From contig JAPLRW010000216.1 in assembly GCA_026398935.1 (NCBI GenBank), positions 1 to 33,376 of the forward strand: a stretch of DNA of 33,376 bases, read 5' to 3'. Numbering within the stretch: position 1 is the first letter of the stretch; each line of letters begins with the position of its first letter. The DNA is from Methylococcales bacterium (GTDB taxonomy: Bacteria; Pseudomonadota; Gammaproteobacteria; Methylococcales; Methylomonadaceae). Position numbers and translations under genes: made by a program. The notes below the pieces were generated by a model. It searched no databases. It saw nothing but the letters and a program-made list of their open reading frames with translations, and had not been told where the DNA came from. This document shows, in pieces, positions 9,176 through 17,060 of the stretch.

Positions 9176-9190
9176 TGGCACAGCGATTGC
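9176..9190 (+). promoter_or_regulatory. Sigma-54 (RpoN) type -24/-12 promoter for sulP
   Basis: TGGCAC at 9176-9181, five bases, then TTGC at 9187-9190. The -24 GG and -12 GC are separated by exactly the 10 bases the sigma-54 consensus requires. Transcription would start near 9201-9203, leaving a 45-base leader before the sulP ATG at 9248. The NtrC-type activator encoded at 18530-19921 carries the GAFTGA motif needed to work with sigma-54 and is the obvious candidate regulator (inference). Confidence 0.8.
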
Positions 9191-9247
9191 TTTCTGCTTA
9201 AGTAGTGAGTAACCAGCAACGATTTTTTTTAAAAGTAGAGGGTATAT

Positions 9248-10885
9248 ATGAGTGATCTTTCTCAGTCTTTAGAAGAGCCAAAAACGGGCTTAGCGGGATT
9301 AAAAGAAAACTGGCGCAGTGATTTATTGTCTGGTTTCTTAGTGTTCCTCATTGCGTTGCCGTTGTGTTTAGGTATTTCGATGGCGTCGGGTTTTCCGCCT
9401 TCCGCAGGGATAATTACCGCCATTATCGGTGGAATAATTGTCTCGCGCATCAGTGGGTCATTCATTACCATTAACGGCCCTGCTGCTGGTTTAATTGTGG
9501 TGGTATTGGATGCCGTTCAGGCATTGGGAGAGGGCGATGCGATGGCGGGTTATCGCTATACGTTAGCCGCTATTGTCATCGCGAGTGTGTTGCAGATACT
9601 CATGGGGGTTTTTAAAGCCGGGCGACTCAGCTCCTTTTTCCCCGCATCGGTCATTCATGGCATGTTGGCGGCGATTGGTATCATTATCATGGCGAAGCAA
9701 ATCCATGTGGTATTGGGAACGACGCCGGAGAAAGGCAGTAGCTTGTTTTCAACCATTGCACAGATTCCGCACAGTATTATGAATCTTAATCCGGAAATTG
9801 CCATTATTGGTCTTAGCGGGTTAGTGATTCTGATTATCTGGTCGCTGCTTAAAAATCCTACCTTAAAAATGATTCCTGCACCGCTGATTGTGGTGTTGGT
9901 GGGTATTGGTCTGGCGAAATATTTTGATCTTGATCATGAACACATGTATTTGTTCCTGCCAGATGCGCATTTTTTACCGCATCATGAGGAAACCGTCGGG
10001 CCGAAATTTTTAGTCGCAATTTCTGAAAATTTCATGTCCAGTTTTTACTTTCCTGATTTTTCTAAGATTACCAGTTTGGAGTTTTGGGAAGCGGTAGTGA
10101 CACGTCATTCTAATCTGGATAAAGATTTAACAGCGGTTGGTGCGGGTAACTTGTTGGCTGGCTTAATCGGTGGTTTGCCGATGATTGCTGAAATCGTGCG
10201 GAGTTCTGCTAATGTTAACAACGGTGCAAAAACCAGTTGGGCTAACTTTTTTCACGGTGCATTGTTATTGTTATTCGTTGTCTTGTTTCCACGCTTGATT
10301 CACAGTATTCCTTTGTCGGCATTAGCGGCATTGTTGGTGTTTACCGGTTTTCGTTTGGCATCACCAAAAGAGTTTGCCAAAGTGATGGGTATTGGTAAAG
10401 AACAGTTGTTTATGTTTTTAGTCACCATTGTCGGGGTGTTAGCGACTGACTTATTGGTAGGGGTGGTGATTGGTATTTTTACCAAATTTACTATCCATAT
10501 GTTGCGCGGCGTTAGGCTGAATAATCTCTTCAAAATTCATTTCGTTGTCGAGCATATAGATGATAAAACCATTCTGGTGGAAATCGTTGGCGCGGCTATT
10601 TTTTCTAACTTTATTGCTTTAAAAAATGCCTTGGCGCAACTGGAGCCGGGTAAGCGAGTGGTCTTTCAGTTAAATAATGCCTATATGATTGATCACACGG
10701 TCATGGAATTTTTGCATGATTTTGAGCATAACTATGCAACGCATGGCGGCGGAACGTGTGAGTTTATTGGTATGGAAACACACGATACCTATTCTAAGCA
10801 TCCTTTGGCGGTGCGTAGAATGAAGACAGATAATATGACTCGGCGTAAAAGCGATCACCATGGCGTGAGTCAAACGCCGCTTTAA
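9248..10885 (+). CDS. SulP-family anion/bicarbonate transporter with STAS domain
   Basis: A 545-residue secondary transporter of the SulP (SLC26-like) family. Members carry sulfate, bicarbonate or other anions, and several next to DabAB genes are DIC transporters (established for chemolithoautotrophs). The membrane region of about 12-14 helices starts with the typical DLLSGFLVFLIALPLCLGIS and GSFITINGPAAGLIVV. A cytoplasmic STAS domain occupies roughly residues 425-520 (TILVEIVGAAIFSNF, VVFQLNNAYMIDHTVMEFL). The helix before the STAS domain contains FTGFRLASPKEF, a SulP hallmark. A sigma-54-type promoter lies 58 bases upstream, and dabA follows after 164 bases. Bicarbonate as substrate is inferred from context. 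Sulfate cannot be excluded from sequence alone. Confidence 0.88.
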   Translation: MSDLSQSLEEPKTGLAGLKENWRSDLLSGFLVFLIALPLCLGISMASGFPPSAGIITAIIGGIIVSRISGSFITINGPAAGLIVVVLDAVQALGEGDAMAGYRYTLAAIVIASVLQILMGVFKAGRLSSFFPASVIHGMLAAIGIIIMAKQIHVVLGTTPEKGSSLFSTIAQIPHSIMNLNPEIAIIGLSGLVILIIWSLLKNPTLKMIPAPLIVVLVGIGLAKYFDLDHEHMYLFLPDAHFLPHHEETVGPKFLVAISENFMSSFYFPDFSKITSLEFWEAVVTRHSNLDKDLTAVGAGNLLAGLIGGLPMIAEIVRSSANVNNGAKTSWANFFHGALLLLFVVLFPRLIHSIPLSALAALLVFTGFRLASPKEFAKVMGIGKEQLFMFLVTIVGVLATDLLVGVVIGIFTKFTIHMLRGVRLNNLFKIHFVVEHIDDKTILVEIVGAAIFSNFIALKNALAQLEPGKRVVFQLNNAYMIDHTVMEFLHDFEHNYATHGGGTCEFIGMETHDTYSKHPLAVRRMKTDNMTRRKSDHHGVSQTPL

Positions 10886-10906
10886 AGTAATCATGGCACG
10901 TATTGT

Positions 10907-10926
10907 CCCTCTCCATCTGGAGAGGG
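10907..10926. repeat. Stem-loop between sulP and dabA
   Basis: Perfect 8-bp inverted repeat CCCTCTCC / GGAGAGGG with an ATCT loop, 21 bases after sulP. It has no T run, so it may be an mRNA-stabilising or partial-termination structure that sets the ratio of sulP to dabAB rather than a full terminator. Similar short CCCTCTCC hairpins are common dispersed repeats in proteobacteria. Confidence 0.5.
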
Positions 10927-10996
10927 ATTGGGAAAATCATCCTCTTCGTTATCAGCACTCAGCCTCTTTTTTACCCTAAAAGACACCTATCAAAGA

Positions 10997-11021
10997 AGGG
11001 AAAGCGTATAAAACTTTCCCT
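10997..11021. repeat. Stem-loop in the dabA leader
   Basis: Perfect 8-bp inverted repeat AGGGAAAG / CTTTCCCT separated by 9 bases and ending 28 bases before the dabA start. It could be an operator half-site pair or an mRNA structure. No promoter elements were recognised with it. Confidence 0.4.
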
Positions 11022-11049
11022 CAATTAACGCATTGAGAGTAGATACTAT

Positions 11050-13635
11050 ATGACTGTAGCGCCTCCAAAAATCAGTTTAGATGACTATTCAGATACGCAG
11101 ACGTTTGATCTGAACGCTGCCATTCAGCATATTTCACATTGGTTACCCACACAGGGGCCGATTAAAGATTTTATTCATCACAACACCCTGCATGCCGTAC
11201 AGCACCATCCGTTTCATAAAGGGGTTGCAATAGCGGCAAAAGTATTTGGCGCGCGCAGCTACTTACCGGCAGCCGATTACCAAGCTATGCATCAGCAAGG
11301 TAGAATTAAAAACTTTGCTATTAACTGGGCTATTGCACATTCGGGCTGTGCGTCGGCAGAAATTCCTGCGTTATGGAAAAAATTATTCGCTGTTGACAGT
11401 TGTGATCATTACCCTCCCGTTTCATTGGCTAATCACGGTATTCGTAATAACTGGCTTACCTATCTGGAAGTGGATTTAAACTCTTTGGCACATCCCCTTT
11501 TATTTCGTTTGCTTGCTAATTTTCTGGATCAAGGTATCAGTCATTGGACGCTATCAAAAGCCGATGAGTCTTTTTGGGAATGTGTGTGGCGGTTGACGCA
11601 TAACAGTTTGTTGCCGTTGTATCCGTTTAATGATGCGAGTGTGCGTGACTTGTTAAGCCTGCCTACTCATGACGTTATTTTGTTTTGTTTACAAAGAATA
11701 GTAGGCTCTCCAGCATGGTATGAACAGTATCTGTTGGAGATGTTACTAGCGCATCCCGGTTGGGCTGGGATGGTGCGGCTTATTGAGCTTGACCCTAACG
11801 CCTTGCTGGAGCATCGTCAGATTTCGTTGGAACAACTCATTGCGGTAGAACTGCTTGCTGAATTAGCCATCTTAACTAAAAAAAGAGGCGTGAATTTTGT
11901 CAGCATTGCGCAAACACCCCATGCGAATGATATAGCGTTATTGAGCGATTATGAGGATAAGGCCATAGTGCCATTAACCTTAAAGGTGTGGCATGAAGCA
12001 ATGGAGTATTCATTGCACAGTGAGTTGTTGATTGCACTAAAGTCGCAAAATGGCTCGACGAAACCTAAAGAGACGCCCATTGTACAAGCTTTCTTTTGTA
12101 TCGACGACCGTGAATGTTCGCTACGCCGTTACTTGGAAGAGCTTAATCCTGCCATTGAAACGTTCGGTGCCGCAGGTTTTTTTGGTATTGATTTTTTGTA
12201 TCAAGGCTTTGATGATGCGTATCCGGTTGCACAGTGTCCCAATATCCTGACGCCAAAGCACTTGATTATGGAATCTAATCTGCAGCCAGAGATTGATAAA
12301 AATGCGGTTAGTGAAGGGTTATCTGATTTGCATATTAAACCGCATTCGCTGTTTCGTGGCTGGCTGTTTACGCAAATATTGGGGCTGGGCTATGCCGTGC
12401 GAATGCTCTGGGATGTTTTTCGTCCTGGCTCACAGTTATTGAGCATTAAAAAATTAAGCGAAGTAGATGCGCATACGCATTTGCATTTGTTGCGGGAGAA
12501 TGACGAGCTGACGGCTGATGGGAAATTATTGGGCTTTTCGTTGACGGAAATGGCCGATAAGATTGAAGGCTTACTGCGTAATATTGGTTTAACTAAAGAC
12601 TTTGCGCCGCTGGTGGTGGTGGTTGCGCATGGCTCAAGCAGCACTAATAATCCGCATTTTGCCGCGTATGATTGTGGTGCATGTTCAGGGAAACCGGGTG
12701 CGCCAAATGCGCGTGCTTTTGCTTGGATGGCCAATCATGAAGGCGTACGTGAAATATTGCGCGAACGGGGCATTGATATTCCCGTCAGCAGTCATTTTGT
12801 CGCGGCACTCCACAATACTAGCCGTGATGAAATTACCTATTTTGATAAACACCTTTATGAACAGTATCCAACGGATGTATTGCAGATTTTTCAAAAAACT
12901 ATGCAGGATGCCTTGCAAAAAAACGCGCTTGAACGCTGCCGGTGGTTTGAACTAGGGCCTACAGCACATTCTGGCGATGAGGCACATGAGCATGTTGTGA
13001 CCCGTGCCTCGTCGATATTTGAACCGCGCCCGGAACTTAACCATTCTAACAATCTTTACTGTGTGGTTGGTAGACGCGCCTTAACGCGGGGATTATTTCT
13101 GGATAGACGCTCTTTTTTACACTCTTACGATGCAGCTACTGATCCTGAAGGGCAATTGATCGTCAAGATTTTATCGGCGATTATTCCGGTTTGTGGCGGG
13201 ATTAACCTTGAGTATATGTTCTCACGGATTGATAATTCGATTTATGGTGCGGGCACTAAGCTGCCGCATAACGTGATTGGTTTACTCGGTGTTGCTAATG
13301 GTGTGGAAGGTGATTTACGTACGGGTCTGCCATCACAAATGATTGAGGTACACGAACCCTCACGGTTATTGATTGTGATAGAGCAAAAAACCGCGTTATT
13401 GGATAAAGCTTTTGCAAAATTGGACGCCGCATTAAAAGAATGGCTGGATCATGACTGGGTGAGAGTGGTCGCGTGCCATCCCGATACACGCGAATTGTTT
13501 TTCTATCACCGTACTGGTTGGGAAGCTGTTGAGTTGCCCTTAGATGCTATAACACCAATTGCCCGTCATTCAGAGCATATTATTGTCGGGCAACAAGCAA
13601 CTATTCCAGTACATTTACTTCGGAGCAACGCATGA
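11050..13635 (+). CDS. dabA: DabA (UPF0753/DUF2309), inorganic-carbon uptake subunit
   Basis: The 861-residue soluble, zinc-binding partner of the DabAB complex, which is thought to hydrate CO2 to bicarbonate vectorially and so accumulate DIC in the cytoplasm. It has the beta-carbonic-anhydrase-like site: Cys350 and Asp352 in FFCIDDRE, His527 in VVVAHGSS, and Cys542 in YDCGACSG. The spacing matches the residues shown to matter in Halothiobacillus DabA (C351, D353, H524, C539). The N-terminus has the family motif IKDFIHHNTLHAVQHHPF. The 3' end overlaps dabB by 4 bases (ATGA), so the two are translationally coupled. Here dabA precedes dabB, whereas many DAB operons have the reverse order. Confidence 0.93.
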   Translation: MTVAPPKISLDDYSDTQTFDLNAAIQHISHWLPTQGPIKDFIHHNTLHAVQHHPFHKGVAIAAKVFGARSYLPAADYQAMHQQGRIKNFAINWAIAHSGCASAEIPALWKKLFAVDSCDHYPPVSLANHGIRNNWLTYLEVDLNSLAHPLLFRLLANFLDQGISHWTLSKADESFWECVWRLTHNSLLPLYPFNDASVRDLLSLPTHDVILFCLQRIVGSPAWYEQYLLEMLLAHPGWAGMVRLIELDPNALLEHRQISLEQLIAVELLAELAILTKKRGVNFVSIAQTPHANDIALLSDYEDKAIVPLTLKVWHEAMEYSLHSELLIALKSQNGSTKPKETPIVQAFFCIDDRECSLRRYLEELNPAIETFGAAGFFGIDFLYQGFDDAYPVAQCPNILTPKHLIMESNLQPEIDKNAVSEGLSDLHIKPHSLFRGWLFTQILGLGYAVRMLWDVFRPGSQLLSIKKLSEVDAHTHLHLLRENDELTADGKLLGFSLTEMADKIEGLLRNIGLTKDFAPLVVVVAHGSSSTNNPHFAAYDCGACSGKPGAPNARAFAWMANHEGVREILRERGIDIPVSSHFVAALHNTSRDEITYFDKHLYEQYPTDVLQIFQKTMQDALQKNALERCRWFELGPTAHSGDEAHEHVVTRASSIFEPRPELNHSNNLYCVVGRRALTRGLFLDRRSFLHSYDAATDPEGQLIVKILSAIIPVCGGINLEYMFSRIDNSIYGAGTKLPHNVIGLLGVANGVEGDLRTGLPSQMIEVHEPSRLLIVIEQKTALLDKAFAKLDAALKEWLDHDWVRVVACHPDTRELFFYHRTGWEAVELPLDAITPIARHSEHIIVGQQATIPVHLLRSNA

Positions 13636-15518
13636 ATAGCTTATTGCTCGCCTGCCAGATTTTACCGCTGTTAGGGCTGGTGCTGATTGCCTTATTGGGC
13701 AACAGTGAGAAAAAAATTGCGGCTATCAGTTTCTGGACAACCCATGCGATGGGACTGAGCATTATTAGCTTGTTGGTGATTTGGGTCAGTCTTGGTTTTC
13801 CGGATCATGAATATGAGTGGTTTACGCTTTATGAGCGCGGCAGTTATCAATTTCCGATTCTTTTTTATCTTGATCGGATCAGTGCTGTGTATCTGTTTGC
13901 GGTATGGCTGATTTTTTCAGTGATCGTGCGTTACTGCCGAAATTATTTGCATCGCGAAGCAGGGTATAAACGCTTTTTTATGACCATCTTCGGTTTTGCG
14001 TTAGGCTTGAACATGGTGGTACTGTCCGGTTCGATTGATATGTTGTTCGCTGGTTGGGAAATCGTGGGTATTTCATCTTTTTTATTGATTGCCTTTTATC
14101 GGCATCGTGTGCAACCCGTGCGTAATGCGTTAAGAGCGTACACCGTGTACCGGTTTTGCGATATTGGCTTATTGCTTGGCGCGTGGATGAGTCATCTGTT
14201 GTTTCATGAAAGTGACCATTTCAGTAATTTATCGGTATTGTTCGAACACAGTGCGCCGACACCGGCCAGTTATCCGGCGTTATTTTTGATGTCGATGCTG
14301 ATTTTTATCGCGGCATCCGGGAAATCAGCACAATTTCCTTTTTGTTTTTGGTTGCCTAGAGCGATGGAAGGGCCGACGCCCTCCAGTGCGATTTTTTACG
14401 GGGCATTATCCGTGCATTTAGGCGTATTTTTGTTACTGCGCACCATGCCGATATGGAGTTATCACTACCTGACACGTACGGTTTTGTTTCTCATTGGTTT
14501 TCTAACGGTGATTATTGCCAGTCTTGCGGAAAAAACCCAATCGAATATTAAAGGTCAAGTGGCGTATGCGTCAATTACGCAAGTGGGCTTCATGTTTATG
14601 GAGCTGGCTTTTGGCTTGGATATGCTGGTACTCGTGCATTTTCTGGGTAACGCTTTTTTACGCTGTTACCAGTTATTAGTATCGCCATCCATTGTCGCGC
14701 ATATGCTGAGAATTGAAGGGGCTATTGATCGTACCCCTGATGTTAAACCATCGTCGATGCAAACCTATTTACCGCTATCCATTCGTGATACGTTGCCGGA
14801 GGTTTTACAAAATACGTTGTATGTATTCGCTTTGCAGGAAGGTAATTTGGAGCTACTGGTACGCTCAATGCTTTGGATACCGTTGAAGAAAATAGGTGCT
14901 AATATTAACCGTGTGCGTGTTAGCGTGAAAATCAGTGTGGGGGTAAGTGCTTTGCTGGTATTAATCGTGCTATTAAAAACCGCGCTTATTAATAGCACGT
15001 ATCTCGCTGCTCCGGTTGCGTTAGCAATGGTGATGGCATCCTTAAGTGCGTTTAGCCAGAAACACAGTTTTAGGCAGGTTTGGAGTGCGGTTGCGTTGAG
15101 TGCGCTATTAGCGGGCGGCTCTGTATGGTTGTTACAACCAACCGCGTTACAAGACCTACTCTTTTTTAGTACGGGTATTATTCCTTCATGGTTACTGGGA
15201 ATGTTGGTACTCAGTAAGCTGCCGAAAAAAGAGAATTTCATCGATTCCCCTTTTGCTTATCGAGGCATGGCAGAAACTAACCCGAAATTATCCTTAGTAT
15301 TGTTTATCAGCTTTTTGGGATTGGTGGGATTTCCGATTACCCCAGCATTTATTGGTGAAGATTTACTGCTGTATCATGCCAGTAGCCAGTATGCGTGGAT
15401 GGCGGCATTGATTGCGATTTGCTTTGTTATTAATGGTATTGCGGCGGCACGCGTCTTCTTAAGAATATGCATGGGAAGACCCTCGGAAATAAGTGAACTT
15501 TTAAAGCATACGGCTTAA
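13632..15518 (+). CDS. dabB: DabB, NuoL/MrpA-like membrane subunit of the DIC transporter
   Basis: A 628-residue polytopic membrane protein of the proton-conducting antiporter family (NADH-quinone oxidoreductase subunit 5-like). In DabAB it is the membrane partner that couples cation influx to CO2 hydration by DabA. Conserved antiporter features are visible: MDMLFAGWEIVGISSFLLIAFYRHR-like segment with Glu in helix 5 (AGWEIVG), SAQFPFCFWLPRAMEGPTPSSA in helix 7-8, and the later SNIKGQVAYASITQVGFM. The conserved antiporter residues therefore appear retained. It is coupled to dabA by the ATGA overlap. The C-terminal third is more divergent. It is unlikely to be part of a true complex I, since no other nuo or mrp gene is near. 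Confidence 0.9.
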   Translation: MNSLLLACQILPLLGLVLIALLGNSEKKIAAISFWTTHAMGLSIISLLVIWVSLGFPDHEYEWFTLYERGSYQFPILFYLDRISAVYLFAVWLIFSVIVRYCRNYLHREAGYKRFFMTIFGFALGLNMVVLSGSIDMLFAGWEIVGISSFLLIAFYRHRVQPVRNALRAYTVYRFCDIGLLLGAWMSHLLFHESDHFSNLSVLFEHSAPTPASYPALFLMSMLIFIAASGKSAQFPFCFWLPRAMEGPTPSSAIFYGALSVHLGVFLLLRTMPIWSYHYLTRTVLFLIGFLTVIIASLAEKTQSNIKGQVAYASITQVGFMFMELAFGLDMLVLVHFLGNAFLRCYQLLVSPSIVAHMLRIEGAIDRTPDVKPSSMQTYLPLSIRDTLPEVLQNTLYVFALQEGNLELLVRSMLWIPLKKIGANINRVRVSVKISVGVSALLVLIVLLKTALINSTYLAAPVALAMVMASLSAFSQKHSFRQVWSAVALSALLAGGSVWLLQPTALQDLLFFSTGIIPSWLLGMLVLSKLPKKENFIDSPFAYRGMAETNPKLSLVLFISFLGLVGFPITPAFIGEDLLLYHASSQYAWMAALIAICFVINGIAAARVFLRICMGRPSEISELLKHTA

Positions 15519-15600
15519 AAACGTTTACGCACGGAAGAGGAAATAGGTTTTAAGCATAATGCGTCACTTAATTTAACCCTAACAGGGAAATACCCGCAGC

Positions 15601-16338
15601 ATGAATAAAGTCCCGCACATTACACTCTATTTTTGGATCATTAAAATCTGCGCCACTACTTTGGGTGAAACCGCCGGCGATCTATTGTCGATGACACTGA
15701 ACGTCGGTTACGGGCTGAGTTCCATTATGCTGTTGGGGTTGTTTTTGGTGTCTGTGATCTTGCAGCTAAAGTCGAGCCACTTTCACCCCGTGCTTTACTG
15801 GACGGTCATTATTACCACCAGTACGGCGGGTACGACCCTGTCCGATTTTATGGATAGAACCTTAGGGCTTGGTTACGCGAATGGATCACTGCTTTTGGGG
15901 GCGGGTTTATTGCTGGTATTGGCGATTTGGCATTTTAGTGAAAAGACATTATCGGTTAATAACATTAAAACTACCAAAGTAGAGCTTTTCTATTGGACGG
16001 CGATATTATTTTCCAATACGTTGGGAACGGCTTTAGGCGACTTTTTAGCGGATGATTCTGGTCTTGGTTTTTTGGGGGGTGCGGTGCTTATTGCGGGGTT
16101 AATTGGTTTAGTTATCGTTGCGGCATATAGCACAAGCATTAATCGTGTCTTATTATTTTGGTTGGCATTTGTGTTAACGCGCCCCTTTGGAGCAACTTTT
16201 GGTGATCTACTTACCAAGCCCCTTGAAAAAGGCGGCTTTGATTTTGGTACTGTTGGCGCCTCTTTAATTCTCGGCTCGTTGCTGATACTGTTTATTTTTT
16301 ATTCAATGATTGTCGATAAACGTTTGGCAGATAAGTAG
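15601..16338 (+). CDS. COG4705-type membrane protein with four internal repeats
   Basis: A 245-residue integral membrane protein, probably of eight helices, belonging to the uncharacterised COG4705 group. Four copies of a motif of about 55-60 residues occur, each centred on a T/A-x-G-x-x-x-G/S-D-F/L core: TTLGETAGDLLS, TTAGTTLSDFMD, NTLGTALGDFLA and RPFGATFGDLLT. After three of them comes a Gly-rich LGYG/LGFL-type stretch. The regularly spaced Asp residues within membrane helices suggest a pore or cation pathway. The gene starts 82 bases after dabB on the same strand with no terminator between, so it is likely part of the DIC operon. The function is not known. A role as an accessory channel is inference. 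Confidence 0.8.
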   Translation: MNKVPHITLYFWIIKICATTLGETAGDLLSMTLNVGYGLSSIMLLGLFLVSVILQLKSSHFHPVLYWTVIITTSTAGTTLSDFMDRTLGLGYANGSLLLGAGLLLVLAIWHFSEKTLSVNNIKTTKVELFYWTAILFSNTLGTALGDFLADDSGLGFLGGAVLIAGLIGLVIVAAYSTSINRVLLFWLAFVLTRPFGATFGDLLTKPLEKGGFDFGTVGASLILGSLLILFIFYSMIVDKRLADK

Positions 16339-16700
16339 GACATTAGTTAGCGACACTTCAGGTTGTTTTTAGTCGTTAGTAATACACTGTTATTTTTAGT
16401 GATGGCGTACTGACCCAAAATCAGCCGTGTTCATTGATTTTTGGGGCAGATTTACTATATCTTAAGTATTTGTCCAGTAGGCCGCTATCAATAAGGAATG
16501 GTCTTAGGCATTATCCGTGTTAATGTTCCATTATTTCTGTTTTTGGCTTATATTGACAACATTAGCAATACGCCTGATGGGGTTGTTTTTGTTGATTTCT
16601 GGGGACGAATAACGGTCTACTTATGATGGTTTACGTGCTACAAAGCTTACTGTAAGTCTGTGGGTACGGTATAAAAAAACTTTTAACTTTGTGTGGATGT
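16339..16700. other. Intergenic stretch without a recognised gene
   Basis: 362 bases, A/T rich, with no open frame that I can support. The only structure noticed is a short inverted repeat CTTAC-T-GTAAG at 16646-16656. It reuses the TGTAAG/CTTACA half-site seen in the hairpin at 9048-9098, and may be an operator for the following small gene or for the two-component genes (weak inference). Confidence 0.5.
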
Positions 16701-16847
16701 ATGCGTATTGTTTATCTGCTGATACTCTTGCTGGTTACGTTGCTTGAAATAGGCCCTTTACCTATTTCTGGCTTGGTGTTGATGTGGGTGGTGATATTTC
16801 GTCCGCAATGGTTTTACGATGTGGTGCAAAAAATTTATGGTAAATAA
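16701..16847 (+). CDS. 48-residue membrane peptide
   Basis: A short frame encoding MRIVYLLILLLVTLLEIG followed by a second hydrophobic part (PISGLVLMWVVIF) and a polar, aromatic tail ending RPQWFYDVVQKIYGK. It looks like a one- or two-helix inner-membrane peptide. Its reality is supported by the intrinsic terminator that begins at its stop codon. No strong Shine-Dalgarno is present (GTGTGGATGT upstream). Function unknown. It sits between the DIC genes and the two-component genes. Confidence 0.6.
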   Translation: MRIVYLLILLLVTLLEIGPLPISGLVLMWVVIFRPQWFYDVVQKIYGK

Positions 16848-16877
16848 AACGTATGCCATAAATGCATGCGTTTTTTT
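16847..16877 (+). terminator. Intrinsic terminator after the 48-residue ORF
   Basis: Stem AAACGTATGC / GCATGCGTTT (one G-T pair) with a 7-base loop, running directly into seven T residues at 16871-16877. A textbook rho-independent terminator on the plus strand. It implies that the two-component genes from 17061 have their own promoter. Confidence 0.85.
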
Positions 16878-17060
16878 GTATCCATTGATTTACTCTGCAG
16901 CACAATGCCTAACAGTAGTCCTCTTTTCGGGAAAGTGGGCAGGGGCGTTTTAAAACAAATCGCCTCTTAATGCTTTTTTCTAAATCCCAAGCGCTAGGCT
17001 GCTACGTTTGGCGTGAAGGTCATCTACCCTTTTAAACTCATATCTGTTCAACGAGGCGCA

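Noticed and set aside
10894-10908. TGGCACG between sulP and dabA as a second sigma-54 promoter
   Set aside because: The -12 GC is missing: bases at the required spacing read CC, and the TTGT lies one or more bases out of register.
12390-12955. Long open frames on both strands inside dabA
   Set aside because: They are shadows of a strongly conserved gene, with Cys/Arg-rich unnatural composition and no ribosome sites.
13632-15518. dabB as a genuine complex I or Mrp antiporter subunit
   Set aside because: It overlaps dabA by 4 bases and no other nuo or mrp genes are present in the window.
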